A stretch of DNA of 41,215 nucleotides, taken from contig UQWA01000027.1 in assembly GCA_900544685.1 (NCBI GenBank), forward strand, positions 1 to 41,215, in the 5' to 3' direction. A program made the translations under genes and the position numbers. This DNA comes from an uncultured Lachnospiraceae bacterium. Lineage in GTDB: Bacteria; Bacillota; Clostridia; Lachnospirales; Lachnospiraceae. Positions 31,154 through 39,691 of this stretch are shown here, one piece after another. Below the pieces are notes generated by a model, which saw only the letters and a list, made by a program, of their open reading frames with translations, ran no database searches and was not told the origin of the DNA. Each line of letters begins with the position of its first letter. Within the stretch, counting starts at the first letter, position 1.

Positions 31154-32425
31154 TTAAGCCTCATCTATGGCTTTTCCTATATCATGACGATAATACTTAT
31201 TATCGAAACTGATCCAGTTCACCGCATCATAAGCATTGGCACGTGCTTTTTTCAGGTCTTCACCTGTCGCTGTCACACCAAGTACACGACCACCATTGGT
31301 TACGATGCCTTTCTCTGTCTTCTTTGTTCCTGCGTGGAACACATAGTATCCGTCTTTGCCCTTAAAATTCTCAAATCCGGAAATCACATATCCCTTCTCA
31401 TACTGAACCGGATATCCGTCTGATGCCAGTACTACGCAGACTGCTGCATTATCTTCAAATTCCAGATCAATCTGATCCAGTGTTCCGTCAATACATGCTT
31501 CAAATACATCCACCAGATCTGTCTTCATTCTCGGAAGTACCACCTGTGTCTCCGGATCACCAAAACGTGCATTGTATTCCAGCACCTTTGGTCCGTCCGC
31601 AGTCAGCATCAGTCCGAAGAAAATGATTCCCTTAAATTCTCTTCCTTCTGCTGCCATAGCATCTACCGTCGGCTGATAAATATATTTTTTGCAGAATTCA
31701 TCCACTTCTTTTGTATAGAACGGACTTGGTGAAAAGGTTCCCATACCGCCTGTATTTAAACCGGTATCACCATCTCCTGCGCGCTTGTGATCCTGTGCGC
31801 TGGTCATAGTCTTAATGGTCTTACCATCCACAAAGGATAATACGGATACTTCACGTCCCGTCATAAATTCTTCAATGACCATACGGTTGCCGGAAGCACC
31901 GAACTTTTTATCCTGCATAATGGATTTTACGCCATCCTTTGCCTCTTCCAGTGTCTGGCAGATCAGCACGCCTTTTCCCAGTGCCAGTCCGTCTGCTTTT
32001 AACACGATCGGGAACTTAGCAGTCTCAAGATAGGCAAGCGCTTTCTCCGGATCATCAAAGTTCTCATATGCAGCCGTTGGAATGTGATATTTCTTCATAA
32101 GATCCTTGGAAAATGCCTTGGATCCTTCCAGAATAGCCGCATTCTTACGTGGTCCGAATACCCGCAGTCCCTGTGCTTCGAAAACATCTACAATTCCGCC
32201 AACCAGCGGATCGTCCATTCCGATTACAGTAAGGTCAATTTCTTTCTCTTTTGCAAATGCTGCCAGTTTATCAAATTCCATGGCACCGATATTCACGCAT
32301 TCTGCAAATTCTTCAATTCCTGCATTTCCCGGTGCACAGTACATTTTTTCCACATTTTTATTCTGAGCCATTTTCCATGCAATGGCATGCTCTCTTCCGC
32401 CGCTTCCTACGATTAATACTTTCAT
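31154..32425 (-). CDS. purD: Phosphoribosylamine-glycine ligase
   Basis: A 423-residue ATP-grasp enzyme. It joins glycine to phosphoribosylamine to give GAR, the second step of purine synthesis. Visible marks are MKVLIVGSGGREHAIAW, the ATP-binding FPIVLKADGLALGKGVLI (about 135-155), NTGGMGTFSPSPF (about 220) and LEYNARFGDPETQVVLPRM (about 280-298, the PurD signature). ATG 32425 was set by AGGAGG 7 bases upstream. It is the last pur gene of the cluster, 64 bases after purN. Confidence 0.95.
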   Translation of the reverse strand: MKVLIVGSGGREHAIAWKMAQNKNVEKMYCAPGNAGIEEFAECVNIGAMEFDKLAAFAKEKEIDLTVIGMDDPLVGGIVDVFEAQGLRVFGPRKNAAILEGSKAFSKDLMKKYHIPTAAYENFDDPEKALAYLETAKFPIVLKADGLALGKGVLICQTLEEAKDGVKSIMQDKKFGASGNRMVIEEFMTGREVSVLSFVDGKTIKTMTSAQDHKRAGDGDTGLNTGGMGTFSPSPFYTKEVDEFCKKYIYQPTVDAMAAEGREFKGIIFFGLMLTADGPKVLEYNARFGDPETQVVLPRMKTDLVDVFEACIDGTLDQIDLEFEDNAAVCVVLASDGYPVQYEKGYVISGFENFKGKDGYYVFHAGTKKTEKGIVTNGGRVLGVTATGEDLKKARANAYDAVNWISFDNKYYRHDIGKAIDEA

Positions 32426-32489
32426 ACTTCCTCCTCGCATTTTCCATGAGTGCCTGTCTGTGTTTCCTCGTCCAAAACTTGTAAAAGCA

Positions 32490-33119
32490 TCAGTCAGATA
32501 CAGAACTTACCTTCCCATCCTGTACCTTTATCCGGTTATTGGCAATCAGATCAATTGCCTTTGGCATGATTACCCATTCCGCCTGCTCCATCACTCTCTG
32601 CTGAAGCACTTTCGGTGTATCGCCCTGCTGTATCTCCACAGCCTTCTGCAGGATAATCGGTCCGGTATCTGTGCCCTCATCCACAAAATGAACCGTTGCC
32701 CCAGTCACCTTTACGCCTCGCTCCAGTGCCTTTTCGTGCACCTTCAGTCCGTAATATCCAGTACCACAGAAAGCCGGAATCAGGGACGGATGAATGTTAA
32801 TGATCTTATTCGGATATGCCTGAATCATAATCTCAGGAATCACTACCAGACAACCTGCCAGAACAATCAGTCCCGGTTCATAAGACTGAATCGTCTGAAG
32901 CAGTGCATGATTAAAGGTATCCCGGTCTGCATAATTCTTCGGTGATACACAGACCGCCGGAATGCCCGCTGCCCTGGCACGCTCCAGAGCATAGGCATTT
33001 TGATTGTTACTGATTACTACACTGATTTCGGTATTTGTAATGGTTCCGTTCGCAATTCCATCTATAATTGCCTGCAGATTAGTGCCGCCTCCGGAAACCA
33101 GAACTGCAAGTTTTAGCAT
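32490..33119 (-). CDS. purN: Phosphoribosylglycinamide formyltransferase
   Basis: A 209-residue enzyme. It transfers the formyl group of 10-formyl-tetrahydrofolate to GAR. It has LVSGGGTNLQAIIDGI at the N-terminus, INIHPSLIPAF (catalytic Asn and His, about 107-117) and VHFVDEGTDTGPII (catalytic Asp, about 143-156). It overlaps the end of purM by 7 bases, so the two are coupled. The folate-dependent PurN is used rather than formate-dependent PurT. Confidence 0.95.
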   Translation of the reverse strand: MLKLAVLVSGGGTNLQAIIDGIANGTITNTEISVVISNNQNAYALERARAAGIPAVCVSPKNYADRDTFNHALLQTIQSYEPGLIVLAGCLVVIPEIMIQAYPNKIINIHPSLIPAFCGTGYYGLKVHEKALERGVKVTGATVHFVDEGTDTGPIILQKAVEIQQGDTPKVLQQRVMEQAEWVIMPKAIDLIANNRIKVQDGKVSSVSD

Positions 33120-34138
33120 AATTCTACACCCTTTTCTCCGTCTGCGATCTCACCAATCACATATGCTTTGTCACCGGTCTTCTCGAGCGCTGCCAGTGTT
33201 TTCTCCACATCTGCCGGGTCCACTGCCAGTACCATACCGATACCCATGTTGAACGTATTGTACATCATCTGTTCTTCAATCTGTCCTTCTCTTGCCATCT
33301 TCTTGAAGATAGCAGGAACTTCGTAGCTGTCTTTTTTCACAACAGCCTTCACTCCATCCGGAAGCATTCTCGGAATATTCTCATAGAAGCCTCCGCCTGT
33401 GATATGGCTGCATCCTTTAATGGTCACACCTGCTTCTTTTACACTGCGCAGTGCCTTAACATAGATTCTGGTAGGAGCCAGAAGTGCTTCACCCAAAGTC
33501 TTGCCCAGTTCTTCATGATAAGTATCCAGTGTCTCTTTATCCATCTGGAAGACCTTACGAACCAGAGAAAATCCATTGCTATGTACACCTGTAGAAGCAA
33601 TACCGATCAGGATATCTCCTGCCTTGATATGCTCTCCTGTAATCATATCCTTCTTATCTGCCACTCCAACTGCAAAACCTGCCAGATCGTAATCATTTTC
33701 CGGCATCAGTCCAGGATGTTCTGCGGTCTCTCCGCCGATCAGTGCACAGTCAGACTGTACACAGCCTTCTGCCACACCGCTTACGATAGAAGCAATCTTT
33801 TCCGGATAGTTCTTGCCACATGCGATGTAATCCAGGAAAAACAGCGGTTCTCCACCTGCGCAGGCAATATCGTTTACACACATTGCCACTGCATCAATAC
33901 CGATGGTATCATGTTTGTCCATAATAAACGCCAGCTTTACTTTGGTTCCGCATCCGTCTGTACCGGATAACAGCACCGGTTCTTCCATGTTCTTGATCTT
34001 GGCCAGTGAAAATGCTCCTGAAAAACCGCCAAGTCCTCCAAGAACTTCTTCTCTCATGGTTCTCTTTACTGATTCTTTCATCAATTCTACTGACTTGTAT
34101 CCTGCCTCTATATCCACGCCTGCGTTCTTATAATCCAT
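33113..34138 (-). CDS. purM: Phosphoribosylformylglycinamidine cyclo-ligase
   Basis: A 341-residue AIR synthetase that closes the imidazole ring with ATP. Marks are YKNAGVDIEAGYKSVE, GGFSGAFSL, LSGTDGCGTKVKLAF (about 60-74), the DYIACGK segment and ITGGGFYENIPRM (about 245-257). It ends with a 7-base overlap into purN and starts 17 bases after purE. Confidence 0.95.
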   Translation of the reverse strand: MDYKNAGVDIEAGYKSVELMKESVKRTMREEVLGGLGGFSGAFSLAKIKNMEEPVLLSGTDGCGTKVKLAFIMDKHDTIGIDAVAMCVNDIACAGGEPLFFLDYIACGKNYPEKIASIVSGVAEGCVQSDCALIGGETAEHPGLMPENDYDLAGFAVGVADKKDMITGEHIKAGDILIGIASTGVHSNGFSLVRKVFQMDKETLDTYHEELGKTLGEALLAPTRIYVKALRSVKEAGVTIKGCSHITGGGFYENIPRMLPDGVKAVVKKDSYEVPAIFKKMAREGQIEEQMMYNTFNMGIGMVLAVDPADVEKTLAALEKTGDKAYVIGEIADGEKGVELC

Positions 34139-34155
34139 AACTGTTCTCCTCTGTT

Positions 34156-34662
34156 CTATTTTGTGTATTCTTTATAGCCAACCTTGGCCAGTTTTTCTGC
34201 CTTTGCTTCTACCTGTTCCTTTAATTCCTGTGAATAATCTTTCAGTCTCTGGAGTAATTCCGGATCAGAAGTTGCCAGAATCTTGGCTGCCAGAAGTCCT
34301 GCATTAGCTCCTCCGTTAATTGCAACTGTAGCTACCGGGATACCGGATGGCATCTGCACGATAGAATACAGGGAATCTCTTCCTCCCAGAGAAGTGGTAT
34401 GCATTGGAATGCCAATGACCGGCATCGGGAATATAGCTGCGCACATACCCGGAAGATGTGCTGCCATACCTGCTCCTGCAATGATGACTTTCCATCCCTT
34501 GGATTCTGCTGATTTCGCATACTCAAAAAATACATCTGGTTCTCTGTGCGCGGAAATAATTGTCATCTCATATTCCACACCAAGTTTTTCCAAAATATCA
34601 GCGGCTTTTGCCATAACAGGCATATCTGAGTCGCTTCCCATTACAATACCAACTTTTGTCAT
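34156..34662 (-). CDS. purE: N5-carboxyaminoimidazole ribonucleotide mutase
   Basis: A 168-residue class I PurE, which moves the carboxyl group of N5-CAIR to C4. It has MGSDSDMPVMAKA (phosphate loop, about 8-20), ISAHREPD (catalytic His, about 40-47) and GAGMAAHLPGM (about 67-77). It requires PurK, which is not in the window. It is the first gene of the purEMND operon, behind a near-consensus promoter and a leader of about 45 nt. Confidence 0.95.
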   Translation of the reverse strand: MTKVGIVMGSDSDMPVMAKAADILEKLGVEYEMTIISAHREPDVFFEYAKSAESKGWKVIIAGAGMAAHLPGMCAAIFPMPVIGIPMHTTSLGGRDSLYSIVQMPSGIPVATVAINGGANAGLLAAKILATSDPELLQRLKDYSQELKEQVEAKAEKLAKVGYKEYTK

Positions 34663-34715
34663 TGTACATTCTCCTTTTATACTTGAACTTTTATTTGATA
34701 TTCTTCTAAAGCCTT

Positions 34716-34744
34716 ATTTTACTAACGTTTTTTCTCCTTGTCAA
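34716..34744 (-). promoter_or_regulatory. Promoter of the purEMND operon
   Basis: -35 TTGACA (34739-34744), 17-bp spacer, -10 TAAAAT (34716-34721). It starts 5 bp after the aminopeptidase stop codon. The leader is too short for a purine riboswitch. Confidence 0.8.
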
Positions 34745-34749
34745 CTCAT

Positions 34750-36813
34750 TCACAGGAGGTTGGCAAATGGTTTGTTCAGTTCTTCAGTACCCGGCAAAAT
34801 AAATCGTCCATCTTCAATAATAACTGTTTCACCGTCCTTTTCATCCAGCACGGAAAGGCAGCCCAGTTCCCTATATGGAATAGTAATATCTGTATGACAT
34901 CCAAAATAGGCTTTTGACAGATCTTCTTTTCTCAGAATCGATACCTCATTATCTCTGGCAATGATCTCTTTTCCATCCGGATTAAATACCGGAGTATCCT
35001 CTGACCAGCTATAGCAGGTATCTCCCACAGCAAAATGTGGTCCCATTTTCTCTGCAATCAGAATCGGCAGCTTAGCGCTGATTCCATACTTTTCTGCCAT
35101 TACATACGCAGTCGTGTTGGTACCGATGGCAAACTCTCCCATTGGCAGTGTATCATGATGATACAGCACATTTTCTCTGACGTATTTTCTGTTTTCTTCT
35201 TCTGTTTTGAAATTACTGCAGGTGTAATCGGTAATCATACCATCTTTAAAAGTAATCTCCAGATTCTCGTAACGCAGTTCATTCAGATATACTTCACTGA
35301 CATGGAGTACACCGTTTGTCCCGGCCAGGCGAGGTGATGTAAAAACTTCTCCCACAGGAATGTTCACATCTGCCACACAGTTTTCAAAAATTGTTTCTTT
35401 TTCCGGATTCTTCAGATCTGTCAGGCTGACAGTCAGATTCGTTTTGTTCACACCTTTTCCGTGAATATGGACTTTCTTTCCCTGATCCAGTGCATCGATA
35501 ATGGTCTGCTGAATTCTCTGATATAACTGATAATCCAGTGTATTGATCTTCACAGTCTCTGCAAAAATCTCTTCAAAGTTCTCTCCGATCTCCGGAACCG
35601 GGAATGCGATGATCGTAAAGCTGCGTTCTTCACCAATAATATAGCGGTTTGTAATCTGTGCAGTCTCATTGGCAATCTCGACAGACAGCTTTTGCTGCTT
35701 TTCTGACAAACGGTATGCTGCTTCTTTGTTTACCGGTGCAAATGGAACCTCACCAAAGGTTTCTACGCATGCAGGTCCCGCATGGGTATTGGCAAGCTCC
35801 TTATATTCTTCATAAGCACTTCTTAAAACTCCAAGCTTACGTTCCATAAAAGCACGGTCCAGATAGATAGCAGCATCTCCTTTATGATCATACTCAAACT
35901 GCTTATTCGGGATGGCTCCGTAATAACCGATACGGATATGTTCTCTCTTATTAATGCTGTTCACTGCACTACGGTAAATCACTGGTTTTAGCCCCATCTG
36001 TGCAAAGTTCTCAATGGCTTTGCGGATGATCCGTTCAAATCCCAGAATATAACGGATGTTTACCGTTTTCTTTTTAGACAGATCCTTATTTCCCAATACG
36101 AAGCCCATACGATATCCTTCGGTATAGACTGAGGCGATCCGGTCGATTTCTTCCTGTGGAAGACTGTTTAGGAAACGAGCTGTCTCCACAATACTGTCTG
36201 TCACATATTCCCCGTACTTATACAGATATCGCAGATCGTTCAGATCCTCTCCCATAATGATTCTGACAGCAAAATCCAGTGACGGATCGACTGCCTCTCG
36301 AATACGGTAAGTAATCGTCTGATCACTGTAATCACTGACATACCAGTATACGATCTGCTGGATCTGCCGGTATGTCGGCAGTTCCTCTTCTTCAAAGCAA
36401 TTATATACCTCAATAAAAAGTTCACAGAGAATCAGGATATCTTCCCATCTCTGCTCAAATGCAAAGACAATCAGACCACGGATCTCTGTATAAAGAAAAG
36501 ACAGAATTCTTCCATGTACTTCTCCCAGTTCCTTCACCGCATATTCCGGATTGCCAAAACTGGTTTCATACTGTACCGGCAGAATATCTGCATACATACT
36601 TTCATTGCATCTCTGCCACTCTTCCAGTGACCACTGCTCTGTCTCATGATTTCTTATCTGTTCTGCCAGACTCAGCATCTGCACAATAAACAGCGCCTCC
36701 TCCCGGAAATACCGGTCATACGGTGCCGGGACAATGGTCTCTCCTGCAATCTCACTGATCCGCTCAGACGCCAGTTCCATTCTTTCTTTTTTAATCTTAT
36801 CAATCTGCTGCAT
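34750..36813 (-). CDS. M29-type (AmpS-like) aminopeptidase with a large N-terminal extension
   Basis: A 687-residue protein. The C-terminal 350 residues match the M29 dinuclear-metal aminopeptidases, with GVNKTNLTV, DVNIPVGEVFTSPRLAGTNG (metal-binding Glu), MGEFAIGTNTTAY, GPHFAVGDTCYSW and FGCHTDITI (metal His/Asp). Typical M29 enzymes have about 400 residues. The first 300 or so here are a helical region with no family I know, running from EIAGETIVPAPYDRYFREEALFIVQML through a Tyr- and Glu-rich part. ATG 36813 has AAGGAGAG upstream; the frame opens 21 codons earlier. It follows the DUF6142 gene by 11 bases and so probably ends a four-gene unit that starts at 37759. Confidence 0.82.
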   Translation of the reverse strand: MQQIDKIKKERMELASERISEIAGETIVPAPYDRYFREEALFIVQMLSLAEQIRNHETEQWSLEEWQRCNESMYADILPVQYETSFGNPEYAVKELGEVHGRILSFLYTEIRGLIVFAFEQRWEDILILCELFIEVYNCFEEEELPTYRQIQQIVYWYVSDYSDQTITYRIREAVDPSLDFAVRIIMGEDLNDLRYLYKYGEYVTDSIVETARFLNSLPQEEIDRIASVYTEGYRMGFVLGNKDLSKKKTVNIRYILGFERIIRKAIENFAQMGLKPVIYRSAVNSINKREHIRIGYYGAIPNKQFEYDHKGDAAIYLDRAFMERKLGVLRSAYEEYKELANTHAGPACVETFGEVPFAPVNKEAAYRLSEKQQKLSVEIANETAQITNRYIIGEERSFTIIAFPVPEIGENFEEIFAETVKINTLDYQLYQRIQQTIIDALDQGKKVHIHGKGVNKTNLTVSLTDLKNPEKETIFENCVADVNIPVGEVFTSPRLAGTNGVLHVSEVYLNELRYENLEITFKDGMITDYTCSNFKTEEENRKYVRENVLYHHDTLPMGEFAIGTNTTAYVMAEKYGISAKLPILIAEKMGPHFAVGDTCYSWSEDTPVFNPDGKEIIARDNEVSILRKEDLSKAYFGCHTDITIPYRELGCLSVLDEKDGETVIIEDGRFILPGTEELNKPFANLL

Positions 36814-36824
36814 GTTCTCTCTCC

Positions 36825-37139
36825 TTATGCTCCACCAAGTACCACCCAAAGCCATACGACAAATACGATTCCGCACATGATGGATCCGATCTTCGGATAT
36901 TTATATCTGATATTCTTTCCAGAAAAGCTCTTCACGCCAATAATAAATCCGACAAAAGCAAACAGTATCCCGGATATACCCATTACCCCTGCATAAATCC
37001 CTGCATTTCCTCTCATGTAGTAAGAAGAATATACAGCCGCTATCAATAATACCAGAGATATAATCCCCATAATTGTGGATACAATTCCATCTGCCGGATC
37101 TTTCTTTTCCTCAAAAGAATACATCATTTTCTTAGCCAT
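36825..37139 (-). CDS. DUF6142 family small membrane protein
   Basis: A 104-residue protein with three membrane segments (about 18-40, 46-68 and 80-102) and short polar ends. The family is small and uncharacterised, mostly in Clostridia. Its ATG overlaps the end of the VanZ-like gene by 8 bases, and the aminopeptidase gene starts 11 bases after it. Cotranscription is therefore very likely; function unknown. Confidence 0.75.
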   Translation of the reverse strand: MAKKMMYSFEEKKDPADGIVSTIMGIISLVLLIAAVYSSYYMRGNAGIYAGVMGISGILFAFVGFIIGVKSFSGKNIRYKYPKIGSIMCGIVFVVWLWVVLGGA

Positions 37140-37593
37140 AATGTTTTCTCCTCATTCTGTTACAAACAGTAAATATGAAAAATCCAATTACCCCTCCCAG
37201 GGTATTTAAAAACAAATCGTCAACATCAAAACTGCCAACTTTGGAAATCAACTGTGTGCATTCCACCAGCAGACTGAATTCAAAGGAAAGCGTCAGTATC
37301 ATGAAAAAGTTCCTGGCTTTTCGGTTCAGCACCGGAAGAAATGCTCCAAACGGGACAAAACAGACTACATTTCCGACAATATTTGCCAGCACCGCAGCCA
37401 TGCCCAGTTCTTCTCTGTAATTCCAGAATCTGGCAATCTCTTTAAACAAATGCAGATTGTAAGTGTATTCTCTTTCCGCATAACTTCTGCCCAGACTTTC
37501 TGCAAAAAGCAGAAAGTACGTCAGACATATCAGATATACCAAAAACAGACCAGCACTGACAATCTGAATTTTTTTCTTCGTTTCTTTTTTCAC
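37132..37593 (-). CDS. VanZ-family membrane protein
   Basis: A 153-residue protein with four membrane helices. VanZ-like marks are NIVGNVVCFVPFGAFLPVL (about 71-89), FSLLVECTQLISKVGSFDVDDLFLNTLGG (about 105-133, split over two segments) and a final hydrophobic helix. VanZ relatives are widespread in Firmicutes and generally not linked to glycopeptide resistance; teicoplanin effects are known only for some. GTG 37593 is chosen as start because the frame upstream has no protein-like character; ACAGGGG lies 8 bases before it. Confidence 0.75.
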   Translation of the reverse strand: MKKETKKKIQIVSAGLFLVYLICLTYFLLFAESLGRSYAEREYTYNLHLFKEIARFWNYREELGMAAVLANIVGNVVCFVPFGAFLPVLNRKARNFFMILTLSFEFSLLVECTQLISKVGSFDVDDLFLNTLGGVIGFFIFTVCNRMRRKHYG

Positions 37594-37606
37594 GGTAAAA
37601 CCCCTG

Positions 37607-37759
37607 TTAGAACATAATATTCTTCTTGGTCTTAAGCAGTCCTGCCCCGGATACAATTGCCATAACACCTGCTGCAATTCCAACTACCAGGATTACAATT
37701 CCTACAGCAATATTGCATGCTCCGGTCAGACTCATGCTGCGATATACTTTTTCGTTCAT
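37607..37759 (-). CDS. Small membrane protein of 50 residues
   Basis: A 50-codon frame starting MNEKVYRSMSLTGACNIAVG with one or two membrane spans (about 10-40, rich in Ile, Val, Gly and Ala) and a basic end (LLKTKKNIMF). A good AAGGAGA site lies 8 bases before ATG. It ends 13 bases before the VanZ-like gene. It resembles small Lachnospiraceae membrane peptides of unknown role; not assigned to a family. Confidence 0.65.
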   Translation of the reverse strand: MNEKVYRSMSLTGACNIAVGIVILVVGIAAGVMAIVSGAGLLKTKKNIMF

Positions 37760-37821
37760 ATACAAGTCTCCTTTTTACCTGATGGTGCCATGTACCGCCG
37801 GCACACAGCACCTGTTATCCT

Positions 37822-37888
37822 CGTATCTGTTCAGTACCTTCACCGATACGAAGCCAAAACACCTCGCTGGACAGTGAGTTCTGAACAG
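37822..37888. other. Nested dyads between pyrE and the small membrane protein gene
   Basis: CGTATC/GATACG (37822-37827 and 37845-37850) and CTGTTCAG/CTGAACAG (37827-37834 and 37881-37888) share one base, so the two RNA hairpins would compete. They are 13-79 bases after the pyrE stop. No U-tract is seen, and I find no convincing promoter in this 141-bp gap. Confidence 0.3.
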
Positions 37889-37900
37889 TTACTTATTTTC

Positions 37901-38578
37901 TTATTTTGCACCGTATTGTTCATAATATGAATCAATTGCTGCTTTTATACTGTCATCGATAATGATCTTACCCTGACACTCCTGATTGTACAGTCTTTCA
38001 ACTACTTCTTCCATGGTTACAATGGCATGTGCCGGGAAACCATATTTTTCCTGAATCTCATCCAGTGCGCTCTTCTCTCCGCCTTTTCCGACTTCCATAC
38101 GGTTCAGGGATACCATCAACCCCTTGATCTCCACATCCGCCTGCTCTTTTAAAATCGGGAAGGTCTCTTCGATGGATTTACCAGATGTGGTAACATCTTC
38201 AATGATCACAACCCTGTCTCCGTCCTTTAACTTGCTTCCCAGAAGGATGCCGGTATCTCCGTGGTCTTTTACTTCCTTACGGTTAGAGCAATAGCGAATG
38301 TCTTTTCCGTATAATTCACTGATCGCCATGGTGGTTGCCACGCTAAGCGGGATTCCCTTATATGCCGGTCCGAAAAGCACATCAAAATCCAATCCGTAAT
38401 TATCGTGAATTGCCTTAGCATAGTATTCTCCCAGTTTGCGAAGCTGTGTACCTGTCACATAAGCACCTGCATTCATGAAGAACGGAGACTTTCTTCCGCT
38501 CTTTAATGTAAATTCGCCAAATTTTAAAACCTGACTGTCTACCATAAATTCAATAAATTCCTGCTTGTACTGTTCCAT
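37901..38578 (-). CDS. pyrE: Orotate phosphoribosyltransferase
   Basis: A 225-residue enzyme that joins orotate and PRPP to make OMP. It has FTLKSGRKSPFFMNAG (about 22-37), FGPAYKGIPLS (about 70) and the PRPP loop RVVIIEDVTTSGKSIEET (about 125-142). It follows pyrF by 21 bases; the pair is the last two steps of UMP synthesis, in reverse order. Confidence 0.95.
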   Translation of the reverse strand: MEQYKQEFIEFMVDSQVLKFGEFTLKSGRKSPFFMNAGAYVTGTQLRKLGEYYAKAIHDNYGLDFDVLFGPAYKGIPLSVATTMAISELYGKDIRYCSNRKEVKDHGDTGILLGSKLKDGDRVVIIEDVTTSGKSIEETFPILKEQADVEIKGLMVSLNRMEVGKGGEKSALDEIQEKYGFPAHAIVTMEEVVERLYNQECQGKIIIDDSIKAAIDSYYEQYGAK

Positions 38579-38599
38579 CTTGCCTGTCTCCTCTTTTCT

Positions 38600-39526
38600 T
38601 TATCTGTTCTCCAGTGCCTGATTGATATCTGTCACCATGTCTTCCACTGCTGCACGGCTTGCTTCTCCAAAATGCTCTGCTCCAAACTTCGCATATTTTT
38701 CCTGCTTGTATGCTGCAATAATTCCTCTGGATGAATTTACAATGGCTCCAAGTCCGTCTTCGTTAAAGAAGTGTACCAGATCTGCGCCTTTTCCACCCTG
38801 TGCACCATAACCAGGAACCAGAATGTAGGACTTCGGCATTACCTTACGCAGCACCTTTCCCATCTCTGGATAAGTTGCACCAACAACTGCTCCGATATAG
38901 CTGTACTGGTCTCCCATGCATTCCTCACCCCACTGTGCGACCTTTTCGCCCACCATTTCATAAAGTGGTTTTCCATTAATCAACTGGTCCTGAAATTCCC
39001 CACTGGAAGGATTGGACGTCTTTACCAGGATAAACAGACCTTTCTTTTCTTCCTTACATACTTCCATAAATGGCTTGATTCCATCGGAACCCAGATATGG
39101 ATTCACAGTGGCAAAATCTTCGTCGAAAGCACTGTACGTCTTGCTTCCCACCTGAACTTTTCCCAGATGTCCTGTTGCATAGGCTGCTGATGTAGAACCG
39201 ATGTCACCACGCTTCACATCACCGATTACCACCAGTCCTTTGGACTTGCAGTAGTCTACAGTCTTTTTGAATGCCTTCATTCCTTCTATCCCGAACTGTT
39301 CATACATGGCAATCTGTGGCTTTACTGCCGGAATCAGATCATATGTACAGTCAACAATTTCCTTGTTATACTGCCAGATGGCTTCTGCGGCACCTTCCAG
39401 TGTCTCTCCAAATTCCTGAAATGCCTTATCCTTTACCTGCTGTGGTATATAATTCAACATCGGATCTAAGCCTACTACAATTGGTGCCTTGGTTTTCTGA
39501 ATATTACTGATCAGTTTCTGAATCAT
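38600..39526 (-). CDS. pyrF: Orotidine 5'-phosphate decarboxylase, type 2 (long form)
   Basis: A 308-residue OMP decarboxylase of the longer type 2 group (type 1 is about 230-240). Marks are VVGLDPMLNYIPQQ (about 18-31) and VIGDVKRGDIGSTSAAYA (about 95-112, catalytic Lys-Asp), then LVPGYGAQGG and IVNSSRGIIAAY. First gene of pyrFE; its promoter overlaps the hairpin that ends the upstream gene. Confidence 0.95.
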   Translation of the reverse strand: MIQKLISNIQKTKAPIVVGLDPMLNYIPQQVKDKAFQEFGETLEGAAEAIWQYNKEIVDCTYDLIPAVKPQIAMYEQFGIEGMKAFKKTVDYCKSKGLVVIGDVKRGDIGSTSAAYATGHLGKVQVGSKTYSAFDEDFATVNPYLGSDGIKPFMEVCKEEKKGLFILVKTSNPSSGEFQDQLINGKPLYEMVGEKVAQWGEECMGDQYSYIGAVVGATYPEMGKVLRKVMPKSYILVPGYGAQGGKGADLVHFFNEDGLGAIVNSSRGIIAAYKQEKYAKFGAEHFGEASRAAVEDMVTDINQALENR

Positions 39527-39619
39527 GTTGTGCCTCCGTTATCTTTCCCTTTTTCTTTTAGAATGCCACCGGCATTTTTTCTCCTCACTGCACATCAGGC
39601 GGCAGTTATCTCATATCTG

Positions 39620-39649
39620 ATAATACCACATATGAAAACTGCCTGTAAA
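39620..39649 (-). promoter_or_regulatory. Promoter of pyrFE with an overlapping dyad
   Basis: -35 TTTACA (39644-39649), 18-bp spacer, -10 TATTAT (39620-39625). The -35 box is part of the upstream terminator arm. TTATC-N8-GATAA (39606-39623) overlaps the -10 box and could be an operator. The leader of about 85 nt has a small hairpin (39562-39576) but no recognised PyrR attenuator. Confidence 0.55.
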
Positions 39650-39666
39650 GAAAGTCTTTACAGGCA
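39640..39666 (-). terminator. Terminator after the trigger-factor-like gene
   Basis: An 11-bp perfect stem (TGCCTGTAAAG / CTTTACAGGCA) with a 5-nt loop, 25 bases after the stop; a modest GTTTTC tract follows on the minus strand. Confidence 0.7.
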
Positions 39667-39691
39667 ATTCCATATTCCTTGTTTTATTGTT

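Noticed and set aside
34663..34749. Purine or PRPP riboswitch upstream of purE
   Set aside because: The predicted leader is only about 45 nt, too short for a purine aptamer plus expression platform.
37132..37593. Glycopeptide resistance gene vanZ
   Set aside because: The fold is VanZ-like but no van operon genes are present; such proteins are common in Firmicutes without resistance.
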